Part shown: positions 7,647 through 14,999 of the stretch, one piece after another
Position numbering within the stretch: position 1 is the stretch's first letter
How the letters are laid out: the number at the start of each line of letters is the position of its first letter
From: an uncultured Mucilaginibacter sp.
GTDB taxonomy: Bacteria; Bacteroidota; Bacteroidia; Sphingobacteriales; Sphingobacteriaceae
Reading direction: 5' to 3'
Assembly: GCA_903887275.1 (NCBI GenBank)
Contig: CAISPD010000018.1
Location: 1-44,827, forward strand
Length of the DNA: 44,827 nucleotides
Notes under the pieces: model-generated
Told to the model about the DNA's origin: nothing
The model's database searches: none
What the model saw: only the letters and a program-made list of their open reading frames with translations
Made by a program: the position numbers and the translations under genes

Positions 7647-9023
7647 ATGAACGGTATACTACGAGACCTGTTTGATGCAATCATCGACGCTTTTACTACC
7701 CAAAAAGGGTTTAATGCCGAATTCGGCAAAGAGAGCAGTATTGCTTCAAGATGGAACAAGGGCTTCCTTATTTCCAAACACCGCCGGCTTACTATCAGGA
7801 AATCGCAGGAAAATCTGCTTCTAGTAGGGCCAACCGGATCAGGTAAAACCACCAAAATTTTATTAAAGAATTTATTCTTACTTAAAAATTCCAGTATGGT
7901 GGTAAACGATCCGAGCGGAGAGTTATTTGCCCAAAGCAGCGGATACCTTTCGCAGTTTTTTACAATTAAAGTCATCAACTTTTCTGACAGTACCAGCAGT
8001 TCGGGATACAACATTTTTTCACGTATCAAAAAACCAAACGATGTGCACAAGATCGTCCATATCCTGATTGAATCGACCTTAAACAAAGGCGGCTCCTCTG
8101 ATCCCTTTTGGAGCCTTGCTGCAACAAACTTTTTAACGGTATTGCTTCGCCTGCTTTTACAACAGCCCGAGGAATTCAGGAATATGCCTAACCTGATCCA
8201 GCTTGTTAATTTTTTTGCCGCTGAGCCCAAAAAAATTGATGCGATGATCGCCGTAACCGGCGATGAAAAGCTTATCCTGGATTACAAATCCTTGCTTGCT
8301 ACTCCTGAAAAGACTTTGCAGAACATCGTTGCCTCTGCTAAAACTGCCATTCAATTATTTGATGATCCTGAAATATCCATGACGGTTTCTTATGACTCGA
8401 TCAATTTTGATGAGTTTAGGAAAGAGCCGACTGTCATCTTTCTTCGCAATGCAATTAGTGAACAGTCTTATATCAACGTACTGAACAGTATTTTCTTTGA
8501 ACAGTTGTATGGACATATCTTGCAGCGCCTGCCTGGCAACGATGAGCTCAATGTATACATTATCTTAGAAGAAAGCTCATCGATGTTTATAAAGCTCTTG
8601 CCGCTAGCGCTGGCTAATTGCAGAAAGCACCGAACTGCAACCCTTTGCTGCATCCAAAATCCTGCCCAGTTGAAGGCATTTTATCGCGACCAGGCGGAGA
8701 ACATAACGAACAACTGTGTCACTAAACTTTTTTTGCCAGGATTGTCGGCTATGGATACGCTAACGGAAATTGAATCACTCAGTGGTAAATGTATCTACAA
8801 GGACGAAAAGACCGGCACAGCACGGGTTAAACCGCTTGTCACCATCGAAGAAATTCGTTTGCTGCCAGAGAACCGGACGCTTATATTAAGTGGTAACCAT
8901 CCGATAATAAAAGGTCGTACCTCTTATTTCTATCGCTCACGAAAATACAAGCGGTTAGCTGCAATTCCCCCAGTTGAACTTCCAGGTGATATCCCCTATG
9001 GCCCAATTCCTTTATTGAAATAA
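7647..9023 (+). CDS. VirD4/TraG-like coupling ATPase (T4CP)
   Basis: This protein would connect the relaxosome to a type IV secretion channel. It has 458 residues, a Walker A motif GPTGSGKTT at 61-69, the VVNDPSGELF segment typical of TraG/VirD4 shortly after, and a C-terminal region with VYIILEESSSMF (Walker B position) and ATLCCIQNPAQLKAFY (TraM-recognition/TraG C-terminal type). The usual N-terminal transmembrane helices are missing. It is followed after 1 bp by the MobC-like gene. Many mobilizable elements lack a T4CP, so its presence means that only the secretion channel would be borrowed. Confidence 0.85.
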   Translation: MNGILRDLFDAIIDAFTTQKGFNAEFGKESSIASRWNKGFLISKHRRLTIRKSQENLLLVGPTGSGKTTKILLKNLFLLKNSSMVVNDPSGELFAQSSGYLSQFFTIKVINFSDSTSSSGYNIFSRIKKPNDVHKIVHILIESTLNKGGSSDPFWSLAATNFLTVLLRLLLQQPEEFRNMPNLIQLVNFFAAEPKKIDAMIAVTGDEKLILDYKSLLATPEKTLQNIVASAKTAIQLFDDPEISMTVSYDSINFDEFRKEPTVIFLRNAISEQSYINVLNSIFFEQLYGHILQRLPGNDELNVYIILEESSSMFIKLLPLALANCRKHRTATLCCIQNPAQLKAFYRDQAENITNNCVTKLFLPGLSAMDTLTEIESLSGKCIYKDEKTGTARVKPLVTIEEIRLLPENRTLILSGNHPIIKGRTSYFYRSRKYKRLAAIPPVELPGDIPYGPIPLLK

Positions 9024-9024
9024 A

Positions 9025-9441
9025 ATGAAAAGAATCCGGTCCAAACAGCTTCACCAATACCTTTTAGAGTCCGGTGTCCTTAACGGCACACCGGAGGCTA
9101 TTGGTATGGCGAAGCTTGCGTACCGGAAAGAGTATAAAAAGCATTGGCGCAAGCAGCATCGGCCGAAAAAAGAAATTCGTTTCGAATTCACTATAAAGCA
9201 ATATGCGACAATTAAAGCAAAGGCTTTTTCTTGCGGATTAAAGCCGACACCTTTTTGCCGGCAGATCATCCTGCAAGCCATACAAGGTGAGCTGTTAATC
9301 CCCCACCGGGATCAATTACGGCATGTTTTACAATTGGTAAGCATGGCGGCCATCGCCTCAGAGCGAAGCCTATTGCATCCGCAAGTTACCAGCCATCTGG
9401 CTGAAGCAGAACAGTTACTATTAGATTATTTATCGGCATAA
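9025..9441 (+). CDS. MobC-like relaxosome accessory protein
   Basis: A 138-residue basic protein. The central KEIRFEFTIKQYATIKAKAF followed by a GLKPTPFCRQIIL helix is the ribbon-helix-helix-like pattern of plasmid MobC/BfmC proteins, which bind oriT and help the relaxase melt it. Lys/Arg are abundant before this core. It lies directly after the coupling ATPase and before a 48-residue frame and the recombinase. The relaxase it should serve is about 7 kb away on the other strand. Confidence 0.78.
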   Translation: MKRIRSKQLHQYLLESGVLNGTPEAIGMAKLAYRKEYKKHWRKQHRPKKEIRFEFTIKQYATIKAKAFSCGLKPTPFCRQIILQAIQGELLIPHRDQLRHVLQLVSMAAIASERSLLHPQVTSHLAEAEQLLLDYLSA

Positions 9442-9442
9442 G

Positions 9443-9589
9443 ATGGAAGCGTATTATGACCATATGCCTGCGCAAACTCAACATTCCGAGCCGCTGGATG
9501 TTGAAAAAAAGCTATCTGATTCCCACAAAGAATTGCTAAATTTAATAGCAGAAATCATTGTTAAAATCTTATTAGGGGAGGAAGAATGA
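9443..9589 (+). CDS. 48-residue hypothetical protein
   Basis: A small acidic frame starting MEAYYDHMPAQTQ and ending in a hydrophobic helix (ELLNLIAEIIVKILLGEEE). It begins 1 bp after the MobC-like stop and its TGA overlaps the recombinase ATG (ATGA). The sequence coding for its end carries GGGGAGGA, a strong ribosome-binding site for the recombinase, unusual in Bacteroidota. It may be a real small protein or chiefly a coupling leader. Confidence 0.5.
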   Translation: MEAYYDHMPAQTQHSEPLDVEKKLSDSHKELLNLIAEIIVKILLGEEE

Positions 9590-11100
9590 ATGCTATCGGA
9601 TATATACGGTTAAGCGTCCGCGACCAATCAAGATATTCTTTAGAATACCAGGAACAGGCAATTCGGGACTATTGTCACCGAAATACTATTGTGCTCAGTG
9701 CAGTATTTACCGACAACGGCGAGAGTAGTTATACCTTCGATAGGCCGGACTATAAGGCTGTCGAAGCATTTATAAAAAAGCATAAGGGCAAGAACCAGTA
9801 TTTTATTATCATGGATCATGACCGGTTCAGCCGGAACCTTTCAGAAGCCTTAGCTAAAATCACTGAGCTGGAAATCAAATACGGTATCAAAGTACTTGCC
9901 ACCCACGAGCCGGTTGATCTTGACCCCACAGATCCTAATGTCTTTATGCAGCGTGCCTTCCGTTACCTGCTTGCCAATGAAGAGTTATTGCGTATCCGTA
10001 AACGTACCCGCCAGGGCATGCGCCATGCCCAGGAATCGGGCCGCTTTGTTAACCGTGCCCCATTTGGCTATACCAACGCCAAGGATGAATCCAATAAAAG
10101 CATTTTATTAATCGATGAACCCAAGGCAGAAATCATTCAAAAAATATACCGGGACTATCTTGCCGGCACTCCTGTGCATGTTATCTATAAAGACGTATGC
10201 AAACTAGGCTTCACCGTTAAAGGCAACAGTGCCATCACTAAAGTACTCAGTAACTGCCTCTACGCCGGCAAAGTGCGGGTATTCAGCGACCGGACACACC
10301 CGGAGCGCTATGTTAAAGGGTTGCACATGCCCATCATTAGTGAAAGTGATTTTTGGCTGGCCCAAGAGAAACTTGGCAACAAGCGGCCATCCAAGGCCCA
10401 GGCATCAGAGAAATTCCCTTTGCGCGGCATTCTCAAGTGTGCTTGCGGCCAGCACATGACTGCCGGCTTTTCAAAAGGTAAAAAGAGCTATTACCTGTAC
10501 TACCGCTGTATCAAGCATACTAATATTAATTTGCCTGGTACAGAGCTTCACGAGCAGTTCAGAGTGTTATTAAAAGCACTTAGTTTTAGCACCGAACAGG
10601 TCGAGTACTTAGCTGCTACCGTAAAAACCATGCTGAAAACTGCACTGCAAGACCGCAATGCGCAGTTACATAGCAAAACCAGGCAGCTAGAAATTATAAA
10701 CCGCAAGATTGAGGAACTTGAAGAGCGGTTCTTTAACAAAGAAATCGAACTGGACACCTATAAACGCTGGTACGCAAAATACTCTTTTGAGAAAGGGCAC
10801 ATCATGGATGAACTGTCTAAACTCAATGCCGACAACAAGAGTGTTTGGGATCGGTTGTATTCAGTATTACCAAACCTAACTTCCCTTTCCGAAATTTATG
10901 ATCGCGCTTCTATCAAATGCAAACACCAATTAATTCGGGCAGTGTTCAAACATCCGATCAGCTATTCCGATGGCACCTTTAGAACACCTTCCATCAGCGA
11001 ATTATTCGCTCATAACTACCTGGCTATCAAAGAAAAAGGGTTGCTTCTGGTGGAGCAACCCTCTGTGTTTTCGGGACAAATTCCCTTTTGTAGCCCGTAG
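9586..11100 (+). CDS. Large serine recombinase (integrase/excisionase of the element)
   Basis: A 504-residue site-specific recombinase. The N-terminal resolvase domain has the catalytic serine at residue 10 (GYIRLSVRD) and the DRFSRN motif. A recombinase domain follows (NRAPFGYTN to about residue 270), then a zinc-ribbon-like segment (LKCACG ... YYRCIKH) and a coiled coil (LEIINRKIEELEERFF). The start at 9586 is supported by a strong GGGGAGG ribosome-binding site. Its last codons and TAG stop lie within tRNA-Glu (11091-11100), and a hairpin that reads as a terminator on the opposite strand is inside its 3' end. It should catalyse integration at the tRNA. Confidence 0.92.
   Translation: MNAIGYIRLSVRDQSRYSLEYQEQAIRDYCHRNTIVLSAVFTDNGESSYTFDRPDYKAVEAFIKKHKGKNQYFIIMDHDRFSRNLSEALAKITELEIKYGIKVLATHEPVDLDPTDPNVFMQRAFRYLLANEELLRIRKRTRQGMRHAQESGRFVNRAPFGYTNAKDESNKSILLIDEPKAEIIQKIYRDYLAGTPVHVIYKDVCKLGFTVKGNSAITKVLSNCLYAGKVRVFSDRTHPERYVKGLHMPIISESDFWLAQEKLGNKRPSKAQASEKFPLRGILKCACGQHMTAGFSKGKKSYYLYYRCIKHTNINLPGTELHEQFRVLLKALSFSTEQVEYLAATVKTMLKTALQDRNAQLHSKTRQLEIINRKIEELEERFFNKEIELDTYKRWYAKYSFEKGHIMDELSKLNADNKSVWDRLYSVLPNLTSLSEIYDRASIKCKHQLIRAVFKHPISYSDGTFRTPSISELFAHNYLAIKEKGLLLVEQPSVFSGQIPFCSP
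11031..11061 (-). terminator. Terminator for tRNA-Glu, embedded in the recombinase gene end
   Basis: GGGTTGCT (11038-11045) and AGCAACCC (11054-11061) form a perfect 8-bp stem with an 8-base loop. On the minus strand the stem is followed at once by five T (complement of 11037-11033), the form of a Rho-independent terminator for transcripts leaving the tRNA gene at 11091. It lies on the element side of the junction. Confidence 0.7.
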
Positions 11101-11110
11101 GGGAATCGAA
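11088..11110. other. Attachment junction (att) of the element in tRNA-Glu
   Basis: The sequence is identical to the second tRNA-Glu (44637-44708) up to and including one base after the discriminator, then diverges: here CAAAAG follows, there CCATAA. The integrase gene ends inside the identical part. The exact crossover bases cannot be set without the other junction. Confidence 0.6.
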
Positions 11111-11162
11111 CCCCTGTTTCAAGAATGAAAATCTTGCGTCCTAACCCCTAGACGAACGGGCC
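11091..11162 (-). tRNA. tRNA-Glu (anticodon UUC)
   Basis: A 72-nt cloverleaf with acceptor arms GGCCCGT/ACGGGCT, anticodon stem CAAGA/TCTTG with loop TTTTCAT (anticodon TTC), T-arm GGGG-TTCGATT-CCCC and discriminator A. It is identical to the tRNA at 44637. The genomic 3' end reads CAA rather than CCA, so CCA must be added enzymatically. The recombinase gene overlaps its last 10 bases. Confidence 0.96.
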
Positions 11163-11199
11163 TTTTTTGGTCATTGGGCATTGGGGATTTGGCATTGAG
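11163..11199 (-). repeat. Heptamer repeat array upstream of tRNA-Glu
   Basis: Between a run of six A and position 11199 (read on the minus strand) are four 7-base units: CTCAATG, CCAAATC and two CCCAATG. The same units occur upstream of the other tRNA-Glu with a different one duplicated, and related units occur near 33581. Confidence 0.6.
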
Positions 11200-11263
11200 T
11201 ATTTCGCCAATCGCCTTGCGCCAAGCGCCCTCCTCCACAAGGTTTTACCCTTATTTCGGGCTG

Positions 11264-11271
11264 CAAAGATA
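11264..11271 (-). promoter_or_regulatory. -7 box candidate for tRNA-Glu
   Basis: TATCTTTG on the minus strand fits the Bacteroidota -7 consensus TAnnTTTG, about 100 bp before the tRNA. A clear TTTG at -33 is not seen. Confidence 0.4.
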
Positions 11272-11360
11272 AACCTTTGTTGAGATTTTTAAAATGAAAT
11301 TTTAAAAAATTGCAAATCGCCTGCTTTGCAGGTGTTTTTGATGGCTGTTTGCCTGCGAAA

Positions 11361-12179
11361 TTAAAGCACCCTGGGGTTCAATTCCGAATCGATCAGTTCA
11401 CCTACGGGTTTGCTGAGCAGCCAGCGTGCATGGTCGTTCACCTGCCATTGATGCTTTGGTGGAGATACGCGGGCGCCATCGGCCATATAAATGATGGTCA
11501 TTACTTCGCGCATATAGTTTGATTGGTTGCCGGGCGCGTTGTGGATGGTATAGCCCAGGTGAAAAGTGGCGTCCCCTGCTATCATTGAGCTTGCACGTTC
11601 AATGGGAAACTTATTGGCGGCTACATAATCATTAAAAGCACTTTCCGATTCGTCCGAGATCTCAAAATCAAATATAGGCCCCTTGTCAAACGAGCCTGAG
11701 GCGAAAGTCAGCATGCCCATCTCCACGTCGATATCCACCAATGGCATCCACATGGTTACGGTTTTTGGGGTATCTATGGGCCAGTAATACTGGTCCTGGT
11801 GCCAGGGTGTAGGGCCGCCTCCGGCCTCTTTGAACAAGGCCTGGTCGTGGTAAATGCGCACATTGTCTACGCCAAGCAAGTCGGCAGCAATTTTGCCCAT
11901 TCGCTTAGCCAGCACATATTTTGCAACACCTTTGTCAACCTGCCACAAATTCATGATCTGCAAAAATGCTTTGCCATAGGTATCGCGTTCCTGCATGCTG
12001 CGCTTTTCGGTATTATACCTTTCGGCTGCATCCACAATAACCGGGCGATAGCTTGCTATTTCTTCAGCAGTAAGCACCCCTTTGACCAAAGTATGCCCTT
12101 TTTTGGCAAACTCGGTAATATTATCCTGAGGAATAGTCTTAAAATTATCCAGTGATGGCAATTGGGTTAGGGTTGTCAT
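11361..12179 (-). CDS. Phytanoyl-CoA dioxygenase (PhyH) family protein
   Basis: A 272-residue Fe(II)/2-oxoglutarate-dependent oxygenase. The iron ligands appear as WHQDQYYW (His and Asp of HxD) in the middle, and a distal His in FHLGYTIHNAPGN followed by an Arg (NYMREVM) for 2-oxoglutarate. Full length for the family, with no signal peptide, so cytosolic. The substrate is unknown. It is divergent from an AraC regulator with a 142-bp shared promoter region, so that regulator probably controls it. A -7 box lies at 12196-12203. Confidence 0.88.
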   Translation of the reverse strand: MTTLTQLPSLDNFKTIPQDNITEFAKKGHTLVKGVLTAEEIASYRPVIVDAAERYNTEKRSMQERDTYGKAFLQIMNLWQVDKGVAKYVLAKRMGKIAADLLGVDNVRIYHDQALFKEAGGGPTPWHQDQYYWPIDTPKTVTMWMPLVDIDVEMGMLTFASGSFDKGPIFDFEISDESESAFNDYVAANKFPIERASSMIAGDATFHLGYTIHNAPGNQSNYMREVMTIIYMADGARVSPPKHQWQVNDHARWLLSKPVGELIDSELNPRVL

Positions 12180-12195
12180 AGTTATAGCGTTTATT

Positions 12196-12203
12196 CAAAT
12201 TTA
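12196..12203 (-). promoter_or_regulatory. -7 box candidate for the PhyH gene
   Basis: TAAATTTG on the minus strand matches TAnnTTTG, 17 bp upstream of the start codon. A TTTG lies 15 bp further upstream, slightly closer than the usual -33 spacing. Confidence 0.45.
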
Positions 12204-12321
12204 GCTTGCTGCTGCTTCCAAAAAAATGATTAAAATGGAACATTTATGGACGATTTTATCCTAATTTTATATTTACGCTTTAATTTTAATAAAATAGTCA
12301 ATTATAAAGGCTTCCTACGAA

Positions 12322-13185
12322 GTGCTTCAACCCGCCAGCGGGCATTCGTTCCTCGTTCGAACGTTTGACAAAACGGCTTTTGATGCTCCCTTTCATTTTC
12401 ACGAAGAATTTGAACTGACCTATATCGTAGCCGGTAATGGCAAGCGCTATACCGGCAACCAAATGCACGATTTCAGCGATGGCGACCTGGTATTGCTGGG
12501 CCGAAACCTGCCTCATTGCTGGAAGCTGGATCCCGGCGAGTTGTCTGCTATTGAGCCAAGCGCTATTGTTGTTCAATTTAGTCAGGGCTTTTTGGGCGAA
12601 GGCTTTTTTAATAACCCCGAAATGCAAAGAGTTGCCGCCTTGTTGGAACGAAGCGCCAATGGAATTTCTTTTAGCGGTACAACCCGGGCTTCGATCAACA
12701 AAAGCCTGAAAATGCTGACCGAAGAAAAGAGCAATTTTAAAATGCTGATCCATTTACTGGAGATATTGCAAGCCCTGGCGGAATCGGCAGCGTTTGATTT
12801 GCTGGATGACCAGCGCAGTATTGCAGCACATTCCATGGCCGAACAGGAACGCATCAACCTGGTTTTTGCCTACCTGGTAGAAAACTTCCGGACTGAAGTA
12901 TCACTGAACGAAGTTGCCGCTATTGTACACATGACACCCAATGCATTTTGCAAATACTTTAAAAAAGCAACCCGTAAAACCTTTATGGAAACAGTGATTG
13001 GCTACCGCTTGAATTATGCCACCCAGCAATTAGTGCAAACCAGTAAACCTATTTCCGAAATTTCTTTTGAAAGTGGCTTTGGCGATGTATCACACTTTTA
13101 TAAGCTTTTCCGAAAAAAGATGCAGCGAAGCCCGCTAAGCTATCGCAAAAACTTTATGCAGGGATTTAATAAAACAAGGGTTTAA
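12322..13185 (+). CDS. AraC-family transcriptional regulator
   Basis: About 287 residues. The N-terminal cupin sensor (FHFHEEFELTYIVAGNG, GDLVLLGRNLPHCW) would bind a small ligand. The C-terminal ~100 residues hold two HTH motifs (VSLNEVAAIVHMTPNAFCKYFKK and the PISEISFESGFGDVSHFYKLFRK signature). The frame opens with GTG at 12322 but is free of stops back to 12295, and IIKASYEV upstream resembles usual AraC starts, so the true start may be earlier on a non-ATG codon. It is divergent from PhyH, its likely target. Confidence 0.85.
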   Translation: MLQPASGHSFLVRTFDKTAFDAPFHFHEEFELTYIVAGNGKRYTGNQMHDFSDGDLVLLGRNLPHCWKLDPGELSAIEPSAIVVQFSQGFLGEGFFNNPEMQRVAALLERSANGISFSGTTRASINKSLKMLTEEKSNFKMLIHLLEILQALAESAAFDLLDDQRSIAAHSMAEQERINLVFAYLVENFRTEVSLNEVAAIVHMTPNAFCKYFKKATRKTFMETVIGYRLNYATQQLVQTSKPISEISFESGFGDVSHFYKLFRKKMQRSPLSYRKNFMQGFNKTRV

Positions 13186-13198
13186 TTTATAGTACAAC

Positions 13199-14785
13199 CT
13201 ATTCCAGTTGCCAAACCTCAACTGCCGAGGGCGGGATGTTCAGGTTGATAGTGTTCTGATAAATAGTTGGACTGGCATTGCTGCGGATCAGGCTTAATTT
13301 GCTGGCTTGCCCATCTATTGTTATTGATACATCCTGGCTGTGAGCTGAAAGATTTATCACAACAATAAGTTTGACTGAGCCATCAAAGCGTTCAAATGAA
13401 TAAATAAGATCATTGTTATTTTCCAGCGTTTTATAGGCGCCATTGATCAGCACCGGGTTCAGTTTTCGCAACATGATCATTTCCCGATAAAAATTCCAAA
13501 GCGAGTTGGGGTTGTTGCGTTCTTCTTCCAATGATATACCATCATTTGGTTTATCATTATTGATCTGATCTTTATAAAGTCCGTGTGCTTTATACCAGGT
13601 AGCCATACCCTTGCCTTCGTTGCTTTTATACCATTCAAAAGCTTCGCGGTTAGGTATATCATTAGCATCTGTCGGGCCAAGCTGCGTTGTGGCGCCGGTC
13701 ATGCCCAGTTCCTGCCCATAATAGATCGATGGGATACCACCAAGTAGTAAATTGAGTGCCGCGCCAATTTTTAGTTTGTCCAGATTCCCCTGCACGCCAC
13801 TGCTAAAGCGGGGCATATCATGGTTCTCAATAAAGATCACCTGTTGCTTCCCATCCTTCACCAATTTAAAGGTCGCCTCAGCTGCGGTGGCCAGTTTTAC
13901 CTTATCAAAAGAACGGATGGCATTACACACCTGGAAACCAAATACCCGGTCGACACCGCCATGGTCCAGATAATCCTCGCCAAAAGAGTTCCAGTTTGCC
14001 TGTTCGGCAACGATGCTGATGGCAGGATTAACCTTGCGCAGCCGACCTAACAAGGGGTTCCAAAATGTTTCAAAAAGATGCGGAAGCGCAGGTTTATCAT
14101 CCAGGTGATCCATCATATGGTCCAGCCTGAACCCATCTACCCCATCATCAAACTTACCGTCGCCATTGGGGTCTATCCAATACTTAAATAACTGGTAATT
14201 ATATTCGAGCACCGCCGGGCTATTAAGGTTAACTGTAGTTATTTTCCTGTAGGTACCGTCGTACCCCTTTAGCCCCTGCAGTCCATAAATGATAGAAGTA
14301 GGTTGGGAATGCGCCGCATCATCATATAATATAAAGTCTTTGTATTTCGATTGCAGGTTGTCAACCCCATCGGTCCACCAAACATGGTCTTCCGTGACGT
14401 ATTGGGTTTCCATGTCGAGGTATATTTTCATGCCACGGCTATGCAGGTCGCTTACCAGGTGCAGGTACTCATCAATAGTGCCATACCAGGGATCGATCTT
14501 CTTAAAATCGTTCGCAAAATAATTATGATAGTAAGGCGAGTCATATAGCGGCGTTAGCAAAATTGCCGTTACACCCAGTTCCTGCAGGTAATCAAGCTTT
14601 TGCCTGATTCCTTCCAGGTCGCCATGCTTATCGCCATTGCTATCATAAAAGCTACGCTGAAAAATATGGTATATCAACTCATCTTTAACCGGTTGCGCTT
14701 CTGCCGGCTCGGCACGTTTCTTTTTTTGGGCCATAGCATTTATGCTTAAAAGTAAGCTTATAAAAAGGATAAGTTTAATTCTCAT
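13199..14785 (-). CDS. Secreted GH13 (alpha-amylase family) enzyme
   Basis: A 528-residue glycoside hydrolase with a signal peptide (MRIKLILFISLLLSINAMAQ). Its (beta/alpha)8 barrel carries the catalytic triad: nucleophile D222 in GFRLDH, acid/base E261 in IVAEQAN, and D323 in IENHDMPRF. Region I is unusual (LDMETQY instead of DxVxNH). A C-terminal beta domain (about 440-528) ends the protein. It should act on alpha-glucans or maltooligosaccharides in the periplasm or outside the cell. It is convergent with the AraC gene and has no SusCD partners here. The precise specificity cannot be read off. Confidence 0.9.
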   Translation of the reverse strand: MRIKLILFISLLLSINAMAQKKKRAEPAEAQPVKDELIYHIFQRSFYDSNGDKHGDLEGIRQKLDYLQELGVTAILLTPLYDSPYYHNYFANDFKKIDPWYGTIDEYLHLVSDLHSRGMKIYLDMETQYVTEDHVWWTDGVDNLQSKYKDFILYDDAAHSQPTSIIYGLQGLKGYDGTYRKITTVNLNSPAVLEYNYQLFKYWIDPNGDGKFDDGVDGFRLDHMMDHLDDKPALPHLFETFWNPLLGRLRKVNPAISIVAEQANWNSFGEDYLDHGGVDRVFGFQVCNAIRSFDKVKLATAAEATFKLVKDGKQQVIFIENHDMPRFSSGVQGNLDKLKIGAALNLLLGGIPSIYYGQELGMTGATTQLGPTDANDIPNREAFEWYKSNEGKGMATWYKAHGLYKDQINNDKPNDGISLEEERNNPNSLWNFYREMIMLRKLNPVLINGAYKTLENNNDLIYSFERFDGSVKLIVVINLSAHSQDVSITIDGQASKLSLIRSNASPTIYQNTINLNIPPSAVEVWQLE

Positions 14786-14999
14786 CTGGTGTTTTTAATG
14801 GAATGTATAGCAGGGTACTATCGGCAATATAAAAATGGAGAATTTATTGTAAAAGTGGAAAAATTATCCGGCACTTGAACAGGTAGTTTATCAACGTTTA
14901 TTAATATGCTCCAATACAATATAATATTACCGCCAAAAGGGGTAAAATGGTGTTAAGGCAAGTATGGTTTTATTTTTAAAATATTGGTATATTCCAAAC

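Larger units (their letters stand above)
1..11090. mobile_element. Integrated mobilizable element (right end; left end outside window)
   Basis: The stretch holds a relaxase, a coupling ATPase, a MobC-like protein and a large serine recombinase, plus an XRE regulator and a STAND NTPase as likely cargo. The recombinase gene is the last one and runs into the 3' end of tRNA-Glu, the usual layout of an element integrated at a tRNA. No second copy of the tRNA 3' end was found between 1 and 11000, so the opposite junction should lie left of the window. No mating-pair ATPase (VirB4/TraG-Bacteroides type) is visible, so it appears mobilizable rather than self-transmissible, but genes left of the edge could change that. 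Confidence 0.82.

Noticed and set aside
7580-8230. 216-residue minus-strand frame opposite the coupling ATPase
   Set aside because: Shadow of a gene with clear P-loop and TraG motifs on the plus strand.
1-11000. Second att site (tRNA 3' fragment) inside the window
   Set aside because: No run matching the tRNA-Glu 3' end was found left of 11000.
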